Origin: Atrichornis clamosus
Taxonomy: Eukaryota; Chordata; Aves; Passeriformes; Menuridae
Reading direction: 5' to 3'
Length of the DNA stretch: 64,000 nucleotides
Assembly (NCBI GenBank): GCA_013400975.1
Contig: WBMZ01011674.1
Coordinates: forward strand, 1-64,000
Both the position numbers and the translations under genes were made by a program. The notes below the pieces were generated by a model. That model ran no database searches. It was not told the DNA's origin and saw nothing but the letters and a program-made list of their open reading frames with translations. The stretch's first letter is position 1, and every line of letters starts with the position of its first letter. This document shows, in pieces, positions 25,701 through 37,700 of the stretch.

Positions 25701-28700
25701 ATAGTGCTACTTAGACAAACCAAATTTTGCTATCTCAGGCATGCCATGTACTTCTTTTTAAAGTCTGCACAATATAGTCTTAAAAGCCATAGGATCTACA
25801 AGTGCCATATGCAATTAAGAACTTTTGAGGTTTTTTGGGGAGGGGGGAGGGAAACTTTTTGGAAGCAGTACTAGAAGCCTTTACGTTTTTTGGCTTTTAT
25901 CTAAGATTCATCTGAAGAAATACTTTCCTGTGTCTTACAAAAAACTTCTGAGTGATGCCATACAAATGGAAAACTGTGAGGAAATTAACACGCTGGGCAC
26001 AGAATTTGTTTGACTATGTAGATGCATGCGTTTACATAATGCCAAAATTAGATGTGTGTCCCAGTGATCTTTTGCAGTCTTATTAATCAATAGTTTAGTT
26101 GTGCCACACAATAAGTTTCATGCTCTGACATATGCTTGGTTTTGTTTGAAAGGGACGGTGTACGTCCTGGAAAATCTGAATAGCATAAAATCAGGTTGAC
26201 AATTCAGTGGACCTTTGCTCCCCCTCACTGAGCACGCAGGGTGTCGAGCCCTTTCCCCAGAGGGGAGGACACATCAGAAGCCTGTCTGTTCTTACAAGCG
26301 GCAGCTGCACTGAGGGTGAGCACGGCACAGTTTGATAGCAGCTGTCAGTATTGTTCAGGGACCCGACTTAGTGTAAAGAACAATGGAAGGGCCATGCTGC
26401 TAAAGGGCAGTGTCTTTCAAGATAAGAAAAGATATAGTAATTTAACGGTTTAGACACCTATTATGAGCATGAAAGATCATCAAACTTCTTTTCAGGATGC
26501 AAATAGTCTGGACCAATCTGTAGCAGTAGAAGATGCAATCAAGTGGCCTCTGGTGTCATATTACCTAAGATACTTGCATATGATAAATCTTGAGGATAGG
26601 AGGGAAATTTCAGTTTCCTAGCCCAACTTGCCTGGTTTGTCTTGACTAAATAAAATTCCACATTTTTGTCAAGATTTGCCTTTTTTCCCTTCTTTCCTTT
26701 CTGTCCATATGGGCCATTGTTTCCTGACACTATGTGATTTAAGAGTTTCCCATTTGGCTTACTTCAATTAGAGCAATTCCTGTTATTGCTGTGCAATGTG
26801 TGAATTCTAGAAGTCAGCAAAGACTTTAATTACTGGGAATAATGTTTTGAAATGGAGAATGATTTTGAGCTATAGTTATTCTATGGTTTTTTTTATTTCC
26901 ATTTGAAAAGATAGAAGCCTATTAGAGGACAGACTATGTGCATAGGGACTTACAGTCTCACAGCACTGGGATTTTTCAGAGAATGTGCCTACAAAGTCAA
27001 AAGCCAGGCTCTGGAATAGGTGTATATTAAGCATGTATAAAATAGAATGAATAAATTGACACTTTTTTTTTAAAAGTAATATAGTTGGACTCAGTGAGCT
27101 TGCAAGCAGTGCTAATCCTTTGTGTTGCTTAAAAATTCTTACTTCAGGAAAAAACCCTGGATGATATTTTGTTAGTAGCAGTCATACTTCTGGCCTTATC
27201 CTGAATGTTCTTGAAGTCTTTAACTTTTAGCCATGGGGTAGCAGTGTGGCTAAACAATCTCTTTTTGAATTTTTTTAAATTGCACCATTTAACATTTATT
27301 ATATTAGAGTTGAATGAAGTAGCAGTTTTGCTGGATGAATAATGAACAAAGCAGAAACCTTTGACTAAAAGGATAAGTGCTCCCATTTACTCCTTGGCAT
27401 TGCTGAAGCTGCAGGCACTGTCCACTTCTGGGGTTAACAAAAAATCCAGATCATGGTATGAAGGAATTAGATAGACTATTATGGTTTAACATGAAGGTTT
27501 CTTTGTTGTTAACTTGGTTTGGTTTCTTTGTGGGTGGTTTAATGTTTTTTTGGTGTTTTGCTTGCTTGTTTGTTGGGGGGATGTTTTCTTGAGATGTGAT
27601 ATGTCTAGAAAATAACAGGTTCATGTTAGGAAGTATAAGTGACAGCTAAATTGATATGTCTAGGTGTGAACAATGCAGAATTTGTTAGATTTACTGTCTA
27701 ATTGATAAACTAATTTTATGGGTAGAAAATGCAAATATCTGAAAGTGAAATACAAGCAGCAAACTGGAAACTTTCTTCAGGATTGCATTTTTGGTGCATG
27801 ACTTCAGCATACCACTGAGAAGCCAGGTATGTCTTATTTCGCCTTTTTAGGTAGGTTGCTAATGGTTCTGTGAACTATGTATCTTTTGGATTGACAGTGC
27901 TTCTGAGACAGATTGAGTTGTTGGCCTCTGAGAGGCCTCTCCACTGTTGCATGAGGTGATTGGCTAAAGGATTAGCAAGATGTGGGATTATTTTTTCTCT
28001 CTTGGCTGTGGTTGCCAGCTATCTCTGGGATTGTAGTGTGTGAAGCTTAAGAGGATGAGGTTAACCTCTTGAGGGTTTATTCTTATGAGTGTGTAGTTAA
28101 TCCTTAGAAAGCCTATAAATAACTAGGCTGTATGTTTCATTATAAAATAGAAATACAGACTAGAGCAGAAATGAATGCAGAACTTAGTGCAAGGCAAGAG
28201 CTAAGCAGCTGTAGCATTACTTTAGATCCTTCTCAGCCATGATCTGCATTATGTGCTGAGGGAGGGGAAATTGCCTAGTTCTTTTAAATTAAATAAAATG
28301 AGATCTAGGAAGCTCAAGACACTGTCCTCACTTTTAACATAAACTACCTAACTCCAAGTCTAAATTAATGAACTTTGGCAATGGGAGCTCTATTGCGTGG
28401 CAACACCCTGGGTTATTCTTCATGTTTTAGAATACATAGAAACTTTAGTTATATCGTAGGATTCTGTCATGGTAGCTGCTCCAGACTTGGTTTACAAGTT
28501 TAAAATAGATAGCAACAGAGGAAGGTATTTATCAGCATGACAGTCGGTATTCACAAAATACCAGTCCCCAAACAATAGTCAGACTTTCATTGTCAGTGCC
28601 ACGAAGCTTGGAGGAAAAGTAAGAAAATGTTACTGATATGTATTGATAGCTTGACCTACTCAAAAGAGAAAATTTGAGAGAAGGTGTGTAAAATATGAAT

Positions 28701-31700
28701 GAATAAATAGTGTTAGCCAATTTGGTTTCCACTTGATACCTCACCACCACACCTGCTCTGTGAACTGATGGGGAAATGGAGAACCTTGGAGCAACGATAT
28801 AGAGGAAGGTAGTGTCTAAACAAGACAATTTTCTGCAAAAGAAGGTATTCTCAGTCATCCTGGAGAGGGCAAAATTGCATTCAAAAGTCAAGTGGAATTA
28901 AATTGCAGACCATACCTCCCTTGCCTTGCAAGGTTTCATGTAGGGTGGATGGAAAAAGTTGCACCTTGGATCTTGTCCAAAAAGAAAAACAGAAACTTCA
29001 GGTAGCTCTCTCATCTAGATCTAAAATCTAAGCTACAAGTCAAAGGTGAGACCAAGTTTACGCTTACAAATTTGTGAAGCCTGACAGCTTTCAGGGAAGG
29101 AGTGGAAGAATGATGGTTGGACAAAAATATGGTGAGCTAAAACTTAAATGTGAGGATATGTAGCTGCAACTGTGAATGCAGGGAGAAGGTAGATTCTGAC
29201 AACATGTGAGGTACCAAATGGGGGTTAGTACCACTTGCTGGACTATATTTTACTGAGCAGGTGTTGGGAAAATGGCATATGCACATTGAATGGTGCATAG
29301 CTCAAAAGTGGCCTGTTTTGCAGTAGAGCTGACAAGATGACTGGTTTGTTTGGAAAAGCAAGTGTGTGGTAATAGTGAACAAAAGACAACGTCAATGGAA
29401 CATGTGGTTTCAGGAAGGGTTAGATAGAAGCAGGGGAGAGTGATATTGAAGAGTGGACTGACTCAGTTTGTGAACTTGGCTCCAAATTATTCTGTTAGAC
29501 TGGTTTGGAAAGAATAGTTTTGGTGGAATAGAAGGGACTGAAGTTGGATAAAAATCCTGGAATAGTACAGTTCAAAGCAAGAATTTGCAGAATGTGGTCA
29601 GAGCAGTATGTGTGTCTACTCATATATGTAATTGGCACAGAGGGTAAGTTATTTAATCCTAGAGGAAAGGATTACTTCCTCTAGAGAGTGATTCAGCTCA
29701 CTTCTTGTGATTAAAGTATATAGGCAGAATAGCTTTTCATGTTTGAAGATAGTGATAAAGTGGATAATATTCACAAAAATGAAGTTATTAAATAAGTAAA
29801 AGGAGGCAAAATGAAGAGATGGACATAATTTTTTCTCTTACAAGTGTCTGCTTTGTGTTCATACTTAGTGAGATATGTGGGGGAACTGGAGTAGCTGTAG
29901 AGTCAGTAGACTGAGATAAAAATGTGATGTAACCTTGGGTACTTTTCTGGAAAGTAGTCTGAGATATGGTAGGTTTGGAGGAGGAAGGAGTTGGGGTGGG
30001 AGAGGTGAATTGATTGGTCCAGACAAAAGCAAAATTCAGGTTGGACTGCATATGAGGAGAAATGAAATGCCAAGAAGTTGATTGAGTAGGGATGAAGCAT
30101 GGTTATGTTCATGCAGTTGTCCCATCGCAATGCAAGTAGGAGTAGAGACAGTTGTTTGTATGTTGAATAACGTAAACATCTAAGTTGGCCTACTCTGCAG
30201 TAGGAAAGAGATGCAAAGAATGAACCATACAGATTTTGAGAAGCAAACACTTCACCAAGGTGAATTAATTGCCACTGTGTGGATAGGAGTGATACAGACT
30301 GCACAGGTAAAATATACCTTTAACTGGGTACCAGTGCCAAAGATGGGGTCACTGAGAGTAGGAAGATGCAGAGGAAGATACAGGTGGAGGAAGATATAGG
30401 GGGACACAAGTACTGTAAATACTACACACTGGAAATGTGCAAGAAAACAGCAGCCTACTTGCTGTGTTTTTCATGGGGAAAGAGAAAGACAAACTGAGAT
30501 AGGGGCTGTGTGGGAGGACTAGACAAGAAGCTTGCTTTCCTTATTCTTACATAGAGAGAGGTTAGCATAGGCAGTTAGGAAATAGTAAAGGCAAGGCAAA
30601 GACACAGTTTTTACAACATTTTGCTGTAACTCTTCAATATGCATAAGAGTTTGTATCAATTGCAAAATTCCTGTTATCTAGTAACTGCATTATTTTTTAA
30701 TTTTTCAGTGTACTTGCTGACTACCAAGGTTGCTATCTTGTATAATAGTTAATTGCCTGGAAACATCCAGTACTGTTTATAAAGGTGCTCGCTAACTATC
30801 TCTTCAAATTGAATACTTACAAGCAGTAGTCATGAGGAAGTAAAAGCAAGAATTAGCAAAAGTTGATTTCTTAAATGCATGTTCAGAAGTGATTATTGTT
30901 TGGTGTGTTGAAATTGTTATGGGATGTAGAGGAAACGTACAGGATTCTGGTCCTGGCTTGGAACAGTAAATGAAGATTGGTGTAATGCTTTTCTTACAAC
31001 TGTAATTTTTTTTTTTTGTTTTTTGATGTCTCTGAAATGCTTTTGTAGTTAGTAGTAGCTGGGACAGAAGGGTGGTAAGTATAACTTCAAATGCTGTATT
31101 TAACTTCTGGATTTTAATTTACGAGAAAGCTTTGCTACTCTATCATTTCTGTCTTCATGTTCAGCAAGAGTTAAATTTCTGGAGACTAAAAGAGCCTGGA
31201 AAGAAAATAAATACTTTTTGAGATAATCATACGTCAGTAATAAAACCCTCTAGAGTAATATCTGTAAGTCATTTCCAAATTGGTACATGCTTGAACTAGT
31301 TGTTTTTGGCAGCTGTGCAGCAGGAGCATGCTTTTGAAGTGTTGTTGGATGGTGGTGGTATGCTAACAGTAGCTAAAGAGGCAAATACATAGATTTGAGG
31401 TTAGAAGGTGAGTAATAGCAGGAATTTATGGTTGCCGCAGAAATGAAATGTGCTGGCAGTTTCTGCGGACCAGAAGCAGTGTGTGCTGACAGCCTCATTC
31501 TAGAGGCTTGAGGCTTGCATCTGAGTCTTCAGAGAAGGTACTATGTACTTTAATTTCAGCTTTGTTGTTGAACTGACTTAGAGTGATAGAGGAATGTAAA
31601 TGGTTTCAGAAAACCAGCCTTTGTCCTGTCTGGACCAAGGCATTTTAAGGTCATCTTCTGTGACTTTTAGACTGTGGTTTTGAATTTGTTACTTTTGTTT

Positions 31701-34700
31701 AGGATCTTAGAAGTCCTTGGTGGAGACACATTTTCCCGAGCAAGGATCACTTTTTCTGCACTGACTCTGACATAGTCAATATGTATGTAACATACAGAAC
31801 AGCATGTATAGTATATAGTATATGTCATATGTAACAATACATTAGTGATATATTGAGATAAAATATTGTGTATATATCATCTAAAATGTGGGGTGTTTGT
31901 ACATACTTAAAAGTTTGTGCTAACAAAAAAAGGGCTGCTTCAGTTTGTGGGCTGCTTGTTGTGTTGCTAGTATAGCTGCTGATTCAAGCTCTACCCATGC
32001 TTCAGTGGTACAACCTACAGAGTTTTAGGTTGACCTGCAGTGCCTAAAAGCACAGAGGAGGGAAGAAATCCCTCTTCTGTTGGCAAAAGCCTTTGTGTGG
32101 GTACAGCTATACCAGTGGAGTGTTAATGCACCTTAGGGAGAAGATGTCACTGAGCTGGAAGAATTCCATCTGCTGGCAGTGCCCTGCATCCTTGCTGCAG
32201 GGCTCTGCCTGCATGGAATGGGATGATCCAGAGAGGCTCCACAGCACAGAGAGGCTGCTAGTGCAGATCTACTCTGGTGAAAGCACCAGTCATGCTGGCA
32301 GTGCTATGTAATTATTCCCTCTATGTTAATGGGTTGTTAGAAATCCTGTCATTTAAGAATTATCACTAAAATTTGGTTAAATAGTTAATTGCTGATCACT
32401 TTAGTGGAAAAACAGCTGATGGGTTTATTCACTGGGTGCGGTGACAAATCATTTGGGTGGGGTCACCCGCATCTGTCATTTACTGTTTACAAAAGCGAGC
32501 TGTAGTGTATTGTCTCTTATCTTTCTAATTCTGGTGTCTGGGCTTGACCTCAAAAATGCCAGAAGGAAAGGCAATGAAACCTAGCTTTTTACAGTTAAGA
32601 CAGGAAGGCGAAACAAAGATAAGAGTTGCTGTTCAGATTTGTGCTAAAGGAAAGATAAGAATCCTTTCTCCCATGTAATGTATAGTGGTAATGTGGAAAC
32701 TAATTAATGATTAATAAGCTATCCTTTAATATTAATTTTTGCTCTTTTAATTATATTGGGAAGCATTGAAGACCTGTTTCTCAGTTCTTTAGTAATAAAA
32801 TTTAAAAATGATATCTCGTGATTCAGCAAAAGTACTCTGTGTGTAGTGGTACTGGCCATGCAATTAATAGCAGCCCAAGCCGTTCTGGTGTTGGAAGGCT
32901 TCTTTTTTTCTTTTTTTTCTGCATTTAAAAATGTTGAAATTTCTCATGAAAATAGAAAGTATTTTAGAATACAAGTTAAAGAATATATGTACAGAATCAT
33001 AAAGAATGGGTAAGGTTGGAAGAGAACACGGTGGGGACATCTGGTCAAGCCTTCCTGCTCAAACCAGGTCATCCCAGAGCACATTGCACAAGATAGTGTC
33101 CAGATGGTTATCGAGTATCTGTAGTGAGGGAGACTCCACAAGCTCTCTGGGCAATCTGTGCCAGTGCTCAGTCACCTGCATGGTAAATAATTTCTTCCTC
33201 ATGTTCAGGTGGAACATCCTGTGCATCAGTTTCTGTCCATTGCCTCTTGTCCTGTTGCTCGGCACCACCAAGTGGAGCCTGGCTCTGTCCTCTTGACACC
33301 CTCCCTTCAGATACTCACAGACATTGATGGGGTCTCCTCTCAGTCACCTCTTCTCGAGACTGAACAGACCCAACTCTCTCAGCCTTTCCTCATAACAGAG
33401 GTGCTCCATTTCCCTAATCACCTTAATACCTGCCAGCTGGACTCGTGACAAGAGCTCTGTTTCTCTCTTGTCCACAGGAGCCCAAAACTGGACACAGCAC
33501 TCCAGGTGTGGCTTCATTAGGGCTCAGTAGAGGGGCAGGATCACCTCCCTCAACCTGCTGGCAGTGCTGTTCCTAATGCACCCCAGGACACCATTGGCCT
33601 TCTTGGCCATCAGAACTCACTGCTGGCCCAAGGACAGCTTGTTGTGCACCAGGACCCCCAGGCCCTTCTCCACAGAGCTGCTTTCCAGCAGATCAGCTCT
33701 CAGTCTGTGCTGCTGCCCTGGGTTATTCCTCCCCAGTGCAGGACCCTGCATTTGCCTTTGTTGAATTTCAGGCAGTTCTTCTCTGCCCATCTCTCCACTC
33801 TGTCGAGGCCCTTCTGAAGGGCTCACAGCCCTCTGGGGTATCGGCCACTGCTCCCAGCTTTGTGTCATCAGGGAACTTGCTGAGGAGGCATCTGCCCCTT
33901 CATCCAAGTCATTGATGAACAAGTCAAACTGGGCTTATTTTGAACTTTGGGGTACACCATTAGTGACAGGCTTCCAACTAGACCCTGTGCCACTGAATAT
34001 GACCCTCTGGGATCTGCCATTCAGCCAGTTCTTAATCCACCTCACTGTCCACTAGTCCAGGCCACACTTTCTGAGTTTGCCTATGAAGATCTTATGAGAG
34101 ATTTAGTACCTATAGGTCTTACATAAGGCACTTCTAAAATCGATTTCCCGTTTTTGCAATGGAAAATTGAATGTAGTGTTTTACTGGGTAGTTGCAGGCT
34201 TTGGTATGACTGCTTTGACCCTTGTTGACTCTCCTGGTTTCTTTCTTCGGGCCTTTTGTAGGTGACCAACGTATGCCAAGTGTTTGCTGACCCCATATAG
34301 CAATCTGTGTTCTCTTTCTGTTACCGTTTTTCAGTGGAGTAACTTTTCTATTGAAATACACTAATCAATAAATATGTATCTTTGCTTCAGAAAAGTTAGT
34401 TTGGCTTCATGACTGCAACTGTTATTTTCTTTCTTTAACTAGAGAACTTTTATAGAACAAGTATATGGGAAATTAGAATCATGCTTTTACATGTGAATGC
34501 TAGCTTTCCTTACTTTAGCAGTATTTAAAGAAGGTAATTTAATCTTGCTAAAGTAATGAGATAAAAATAAACCAGAGCTGTCCAGGTCTACTATTCTATG
34601 GTAAAACTGTAATATACATGTGTTAAATAAATGCATTTTACAGAGAGACTGTATACATAGTATACATTAGTGTAAAAGTGTAGTGAGAGCACTAGAGCAT

Positions 34701-37700
34701 AAAGTGATCTTTTTAATCTTCATGAGCTAGTGGAAATCAGCATTGCTTTGTGTTTTTTCTTGTTTTTTTTTAGTTTTGGGTTTTTTTAAATTTTCTTTTG
34801 TTTGTTTTGTTTTTCTCTTTTTATTTTTTTAATGAATAACAACAAGGGGAAATGACTTGATTCCTAGGGGAGGATCCCATAGCAGAAGACTGAAAGTGAA
34901 TTTTGAGAAGGAGAAAGGAATTGAGTGACCAAGTAGAAAAATATTTAAGACAGAAAAACAGATAAAAGACTAACTGGGAACCATAATATTCATGTTTTGC
35001 AGTAACTTAATGGATTAATTTGGTCACGCTGCTGGACCTCCTGTATCTGATTCTTTTTCTTTTAATAGTTAAAGTGATATAAGGGCTTAGTGTTCTTATA
35101 ATCGCTGTGTCAGCGGAGCACTGAAATACAACTTCTCTGCCTTATTTCAGTTACCTTAGAACTGAGATTAATTCATGAAACTGATTTTTGAATGTGTGTT
35201 GCAAGATGCCTTTATCCCTGTATAGCATCCATTTTCTGTTTTATGGGAGAAAATTTATGCAACCCTTCACTGCTTAAGAAAAGTTGTTGTGCAATTGATA
35301 CTTATTAGTGTGGTTTGCGTTGTCTGAACAAGCAGAAACAGGAAATGTGAAAAACTTTGAAGAGCCTTGTGTTCAGAAATTTAACAAATATGAGTTAACT
35401 TACATCTTTCTGACTTGGATATTTGCTTTCTGACATAAATTCTCTTCCCAGTAAAGTTGTGGTTTTTTGTTTGCTTTTTTTTGGTGGTAGTGGAGAATCA
35501 ATGTTAAGACCCAAAGGCACTACCCTATGCATCTTCTGTAATAAAGCATGGAAAAGGAACAGGATTTTTCCCATGAGACAGTTGGGTCTTTAAATAATCA
35601 TGCCACTGCCACACAAATTCTGTATGTGTAAAATATATGACTTTGAATAGCTTTTGCTGATATTTTCCTTTTATGTACTTAAATTCCTGTAGTACAATGA
35701 CATTTTGTGTGGTTTACAGTTGGAAGGGACTTGCTGAAGACTCTATTCTTTGTTTCTGAAGGGACATTCTCTTCCCGCATTAGGCACTGTGGCTTGTTCA
35801 CTCACATAAGGATAGTTTTCAAACATCTTCTGCAAAACCACATTCTTGGCTCATTAGCTAGACATGCAGTGGTGGGCACTTTAAAGTTTGTTTACTGTGG
35901 TATATTATGGTTTTCTTTCTGTCAGAATAAAGGATTAGGAAGACGAGGAAGCAAGGAAACCAAATTAACAAAAATAAATATTTCAAAGGAATTAGGTAGA
36001 AAATGAAGAAATTATAGTAGTACCTGACTCATTTTTCTATAACTTGTTTAAACAGGGAGAAAACAGTAAGCAGTGTGAATTGGCACAGGATCTAGAGGCA
36101 GGCCTGTCACTAGTGGTGACACCAGTGCAGAGCTATAAATGGTTAAGTAACTGGAACATCTCAGTTATGAGAAAAAGCTTACAGATTTGGGCCTTTTAAG
36201 CCTTGAGAAGAGATGATTGTGAGGGGATCTCATCAATATGTCAGTTCTGAGGAGAGAGGGTGTCAAGAGGATGGATCCAGGCTCTGCTTAGTGGTGCCAA
36301 GCAATAGGACAAGAGGCAGTGGGCAGAAACAGATGCACAGGAAGTTCCACCTGAATATGAGGAAGAACTTTACTGTGCAGGTGACCAAGCACTGGCACAG
36401 ATTGCCCAGAGAACTTGTGGAGTCTACCTCACTGGAGGTATTCAGGTGCTGTCTGGGCACAATCCTGTGCAATGTGCTCTGGGATGACCTGGTTTGAGCA
36501 GAGGGGTTGGACCAGATGTCCACACTGTGGTCCCTTGTAGCCACAGGCATTCTGTGATTCTGCAATCCCAGAATCATGGAATTGGTAAGGTTAGAGGGGA
36601 CCACTGGAGGTCATCTGATCCACTTGCCCCCTGCTCAAACAGGACCACCTAGAGTCAGTTATGCAGGCCCATGTCCATACAGCTTTTGAGTATCTTCAAG
36701 GGTGAATGCTCCAGACCTCCCTGGGCAGCCTGTGCAAGGGCTTAGTTAAAAACAAGCATTTTCTAATGTTCAGGATGAACATTTCCCATGTTTCAGTCTG
36801 TGCCCATTGACTCTTGTCTTGTCCTTGGGCCATGCAATGATGGGATACAAAGATAAGGGCTGGGGTATGTCAAATATAAGGATGGACTGAGAGACCTGTT
36901 TAGCCATTTCTAGGCTTATCATTGGATACTCTCCATTTTGTCTGTGCCTCTTGTATGGGGAAACCCAGAGCTGGGCACAGTAATCCAGCTGTGGTCTCAG
37001 CAGTGATGAGTCAAGGGAAAGGATCCCCTCCCTACACCTGCTTTTTCTCATGCAGCCCAGGATGCCACTTACCTGCTTTGCCACAAGGGCACATTGCTGC
37101 TGGCTCGTGCTCAATTTGGTATGGAAGGACCTTTTCTGCAAAGCTGCTTTCTAGCTATGTGGACCCCAACATATATCTCTATATGGGATTGTTCCTCCCA
37201 GTGCAGGATTTTGCACTTCCCCTTACTGAACTTCATGACATTCCTGTGAGTCCATTTTTTCAGCCTGTTGAGGTCTCTATGAATGTTAACACCGCTGTCT
37301 GGTGTATCAGCCACTCTTTCCAGTTGTGTGCTGCCAACAAAAGACAGAAAACTCAGATGTCAGTTTTGTAAATTGCTGCAGTGGTACTGAAGATTAGAGT
37401 TGAAATAAGGTAGAGGGAAGTGTTTTGTGGGGACTAATAATACACTTTGTGTGGTGATATTATCAAGCAAAAAGAAATATCTAGAAGTGCTGAGAAGGAA
37501 ACATGACAGCTGCTGCCAGAGCAAAATTGGGAAATGGAGCAGTAAAGAGGGCATATTTGATATCTCATAAATAAATCTGTTCACCTATCTTAGAATGGTT
37601 TGGATTGGAAGAACCTTCAAAGATCAAGTGCTGCCATGGACAGGGACACCTTCCACTAGACCAAGTTGTTCAAAACCCCATCCAACCTGACTTTGAACAT

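Noticed and set aside
28532..30304. Possible retroviral-like pieces on the minus strand
   Set aside because: Individual residues are suggestive only. No conserved motif, LTR pair or primer-binding site was seen, so I report the block as unexplained and do not annotate an element.
33617..33922. Minus-strand frame resembling a reverse-transcriptase segment
   Set aside because: It is the broken CR1 ORF2 of the 33-34 kb element, not a host gene.
35700..35800. Possible further CR1 fragment (ACAGTTGGAAGGGACTTGC)
   Set aside because: Only about 20 bp resembles a CR1 3' region and the flanks do not continue the match.
36213..36497. 94-codon + strand frame
   Set aside because: It is CR1 ORF2 C-terminal sequence inside the sense CR1 copy, without an intact start or upstream domains.
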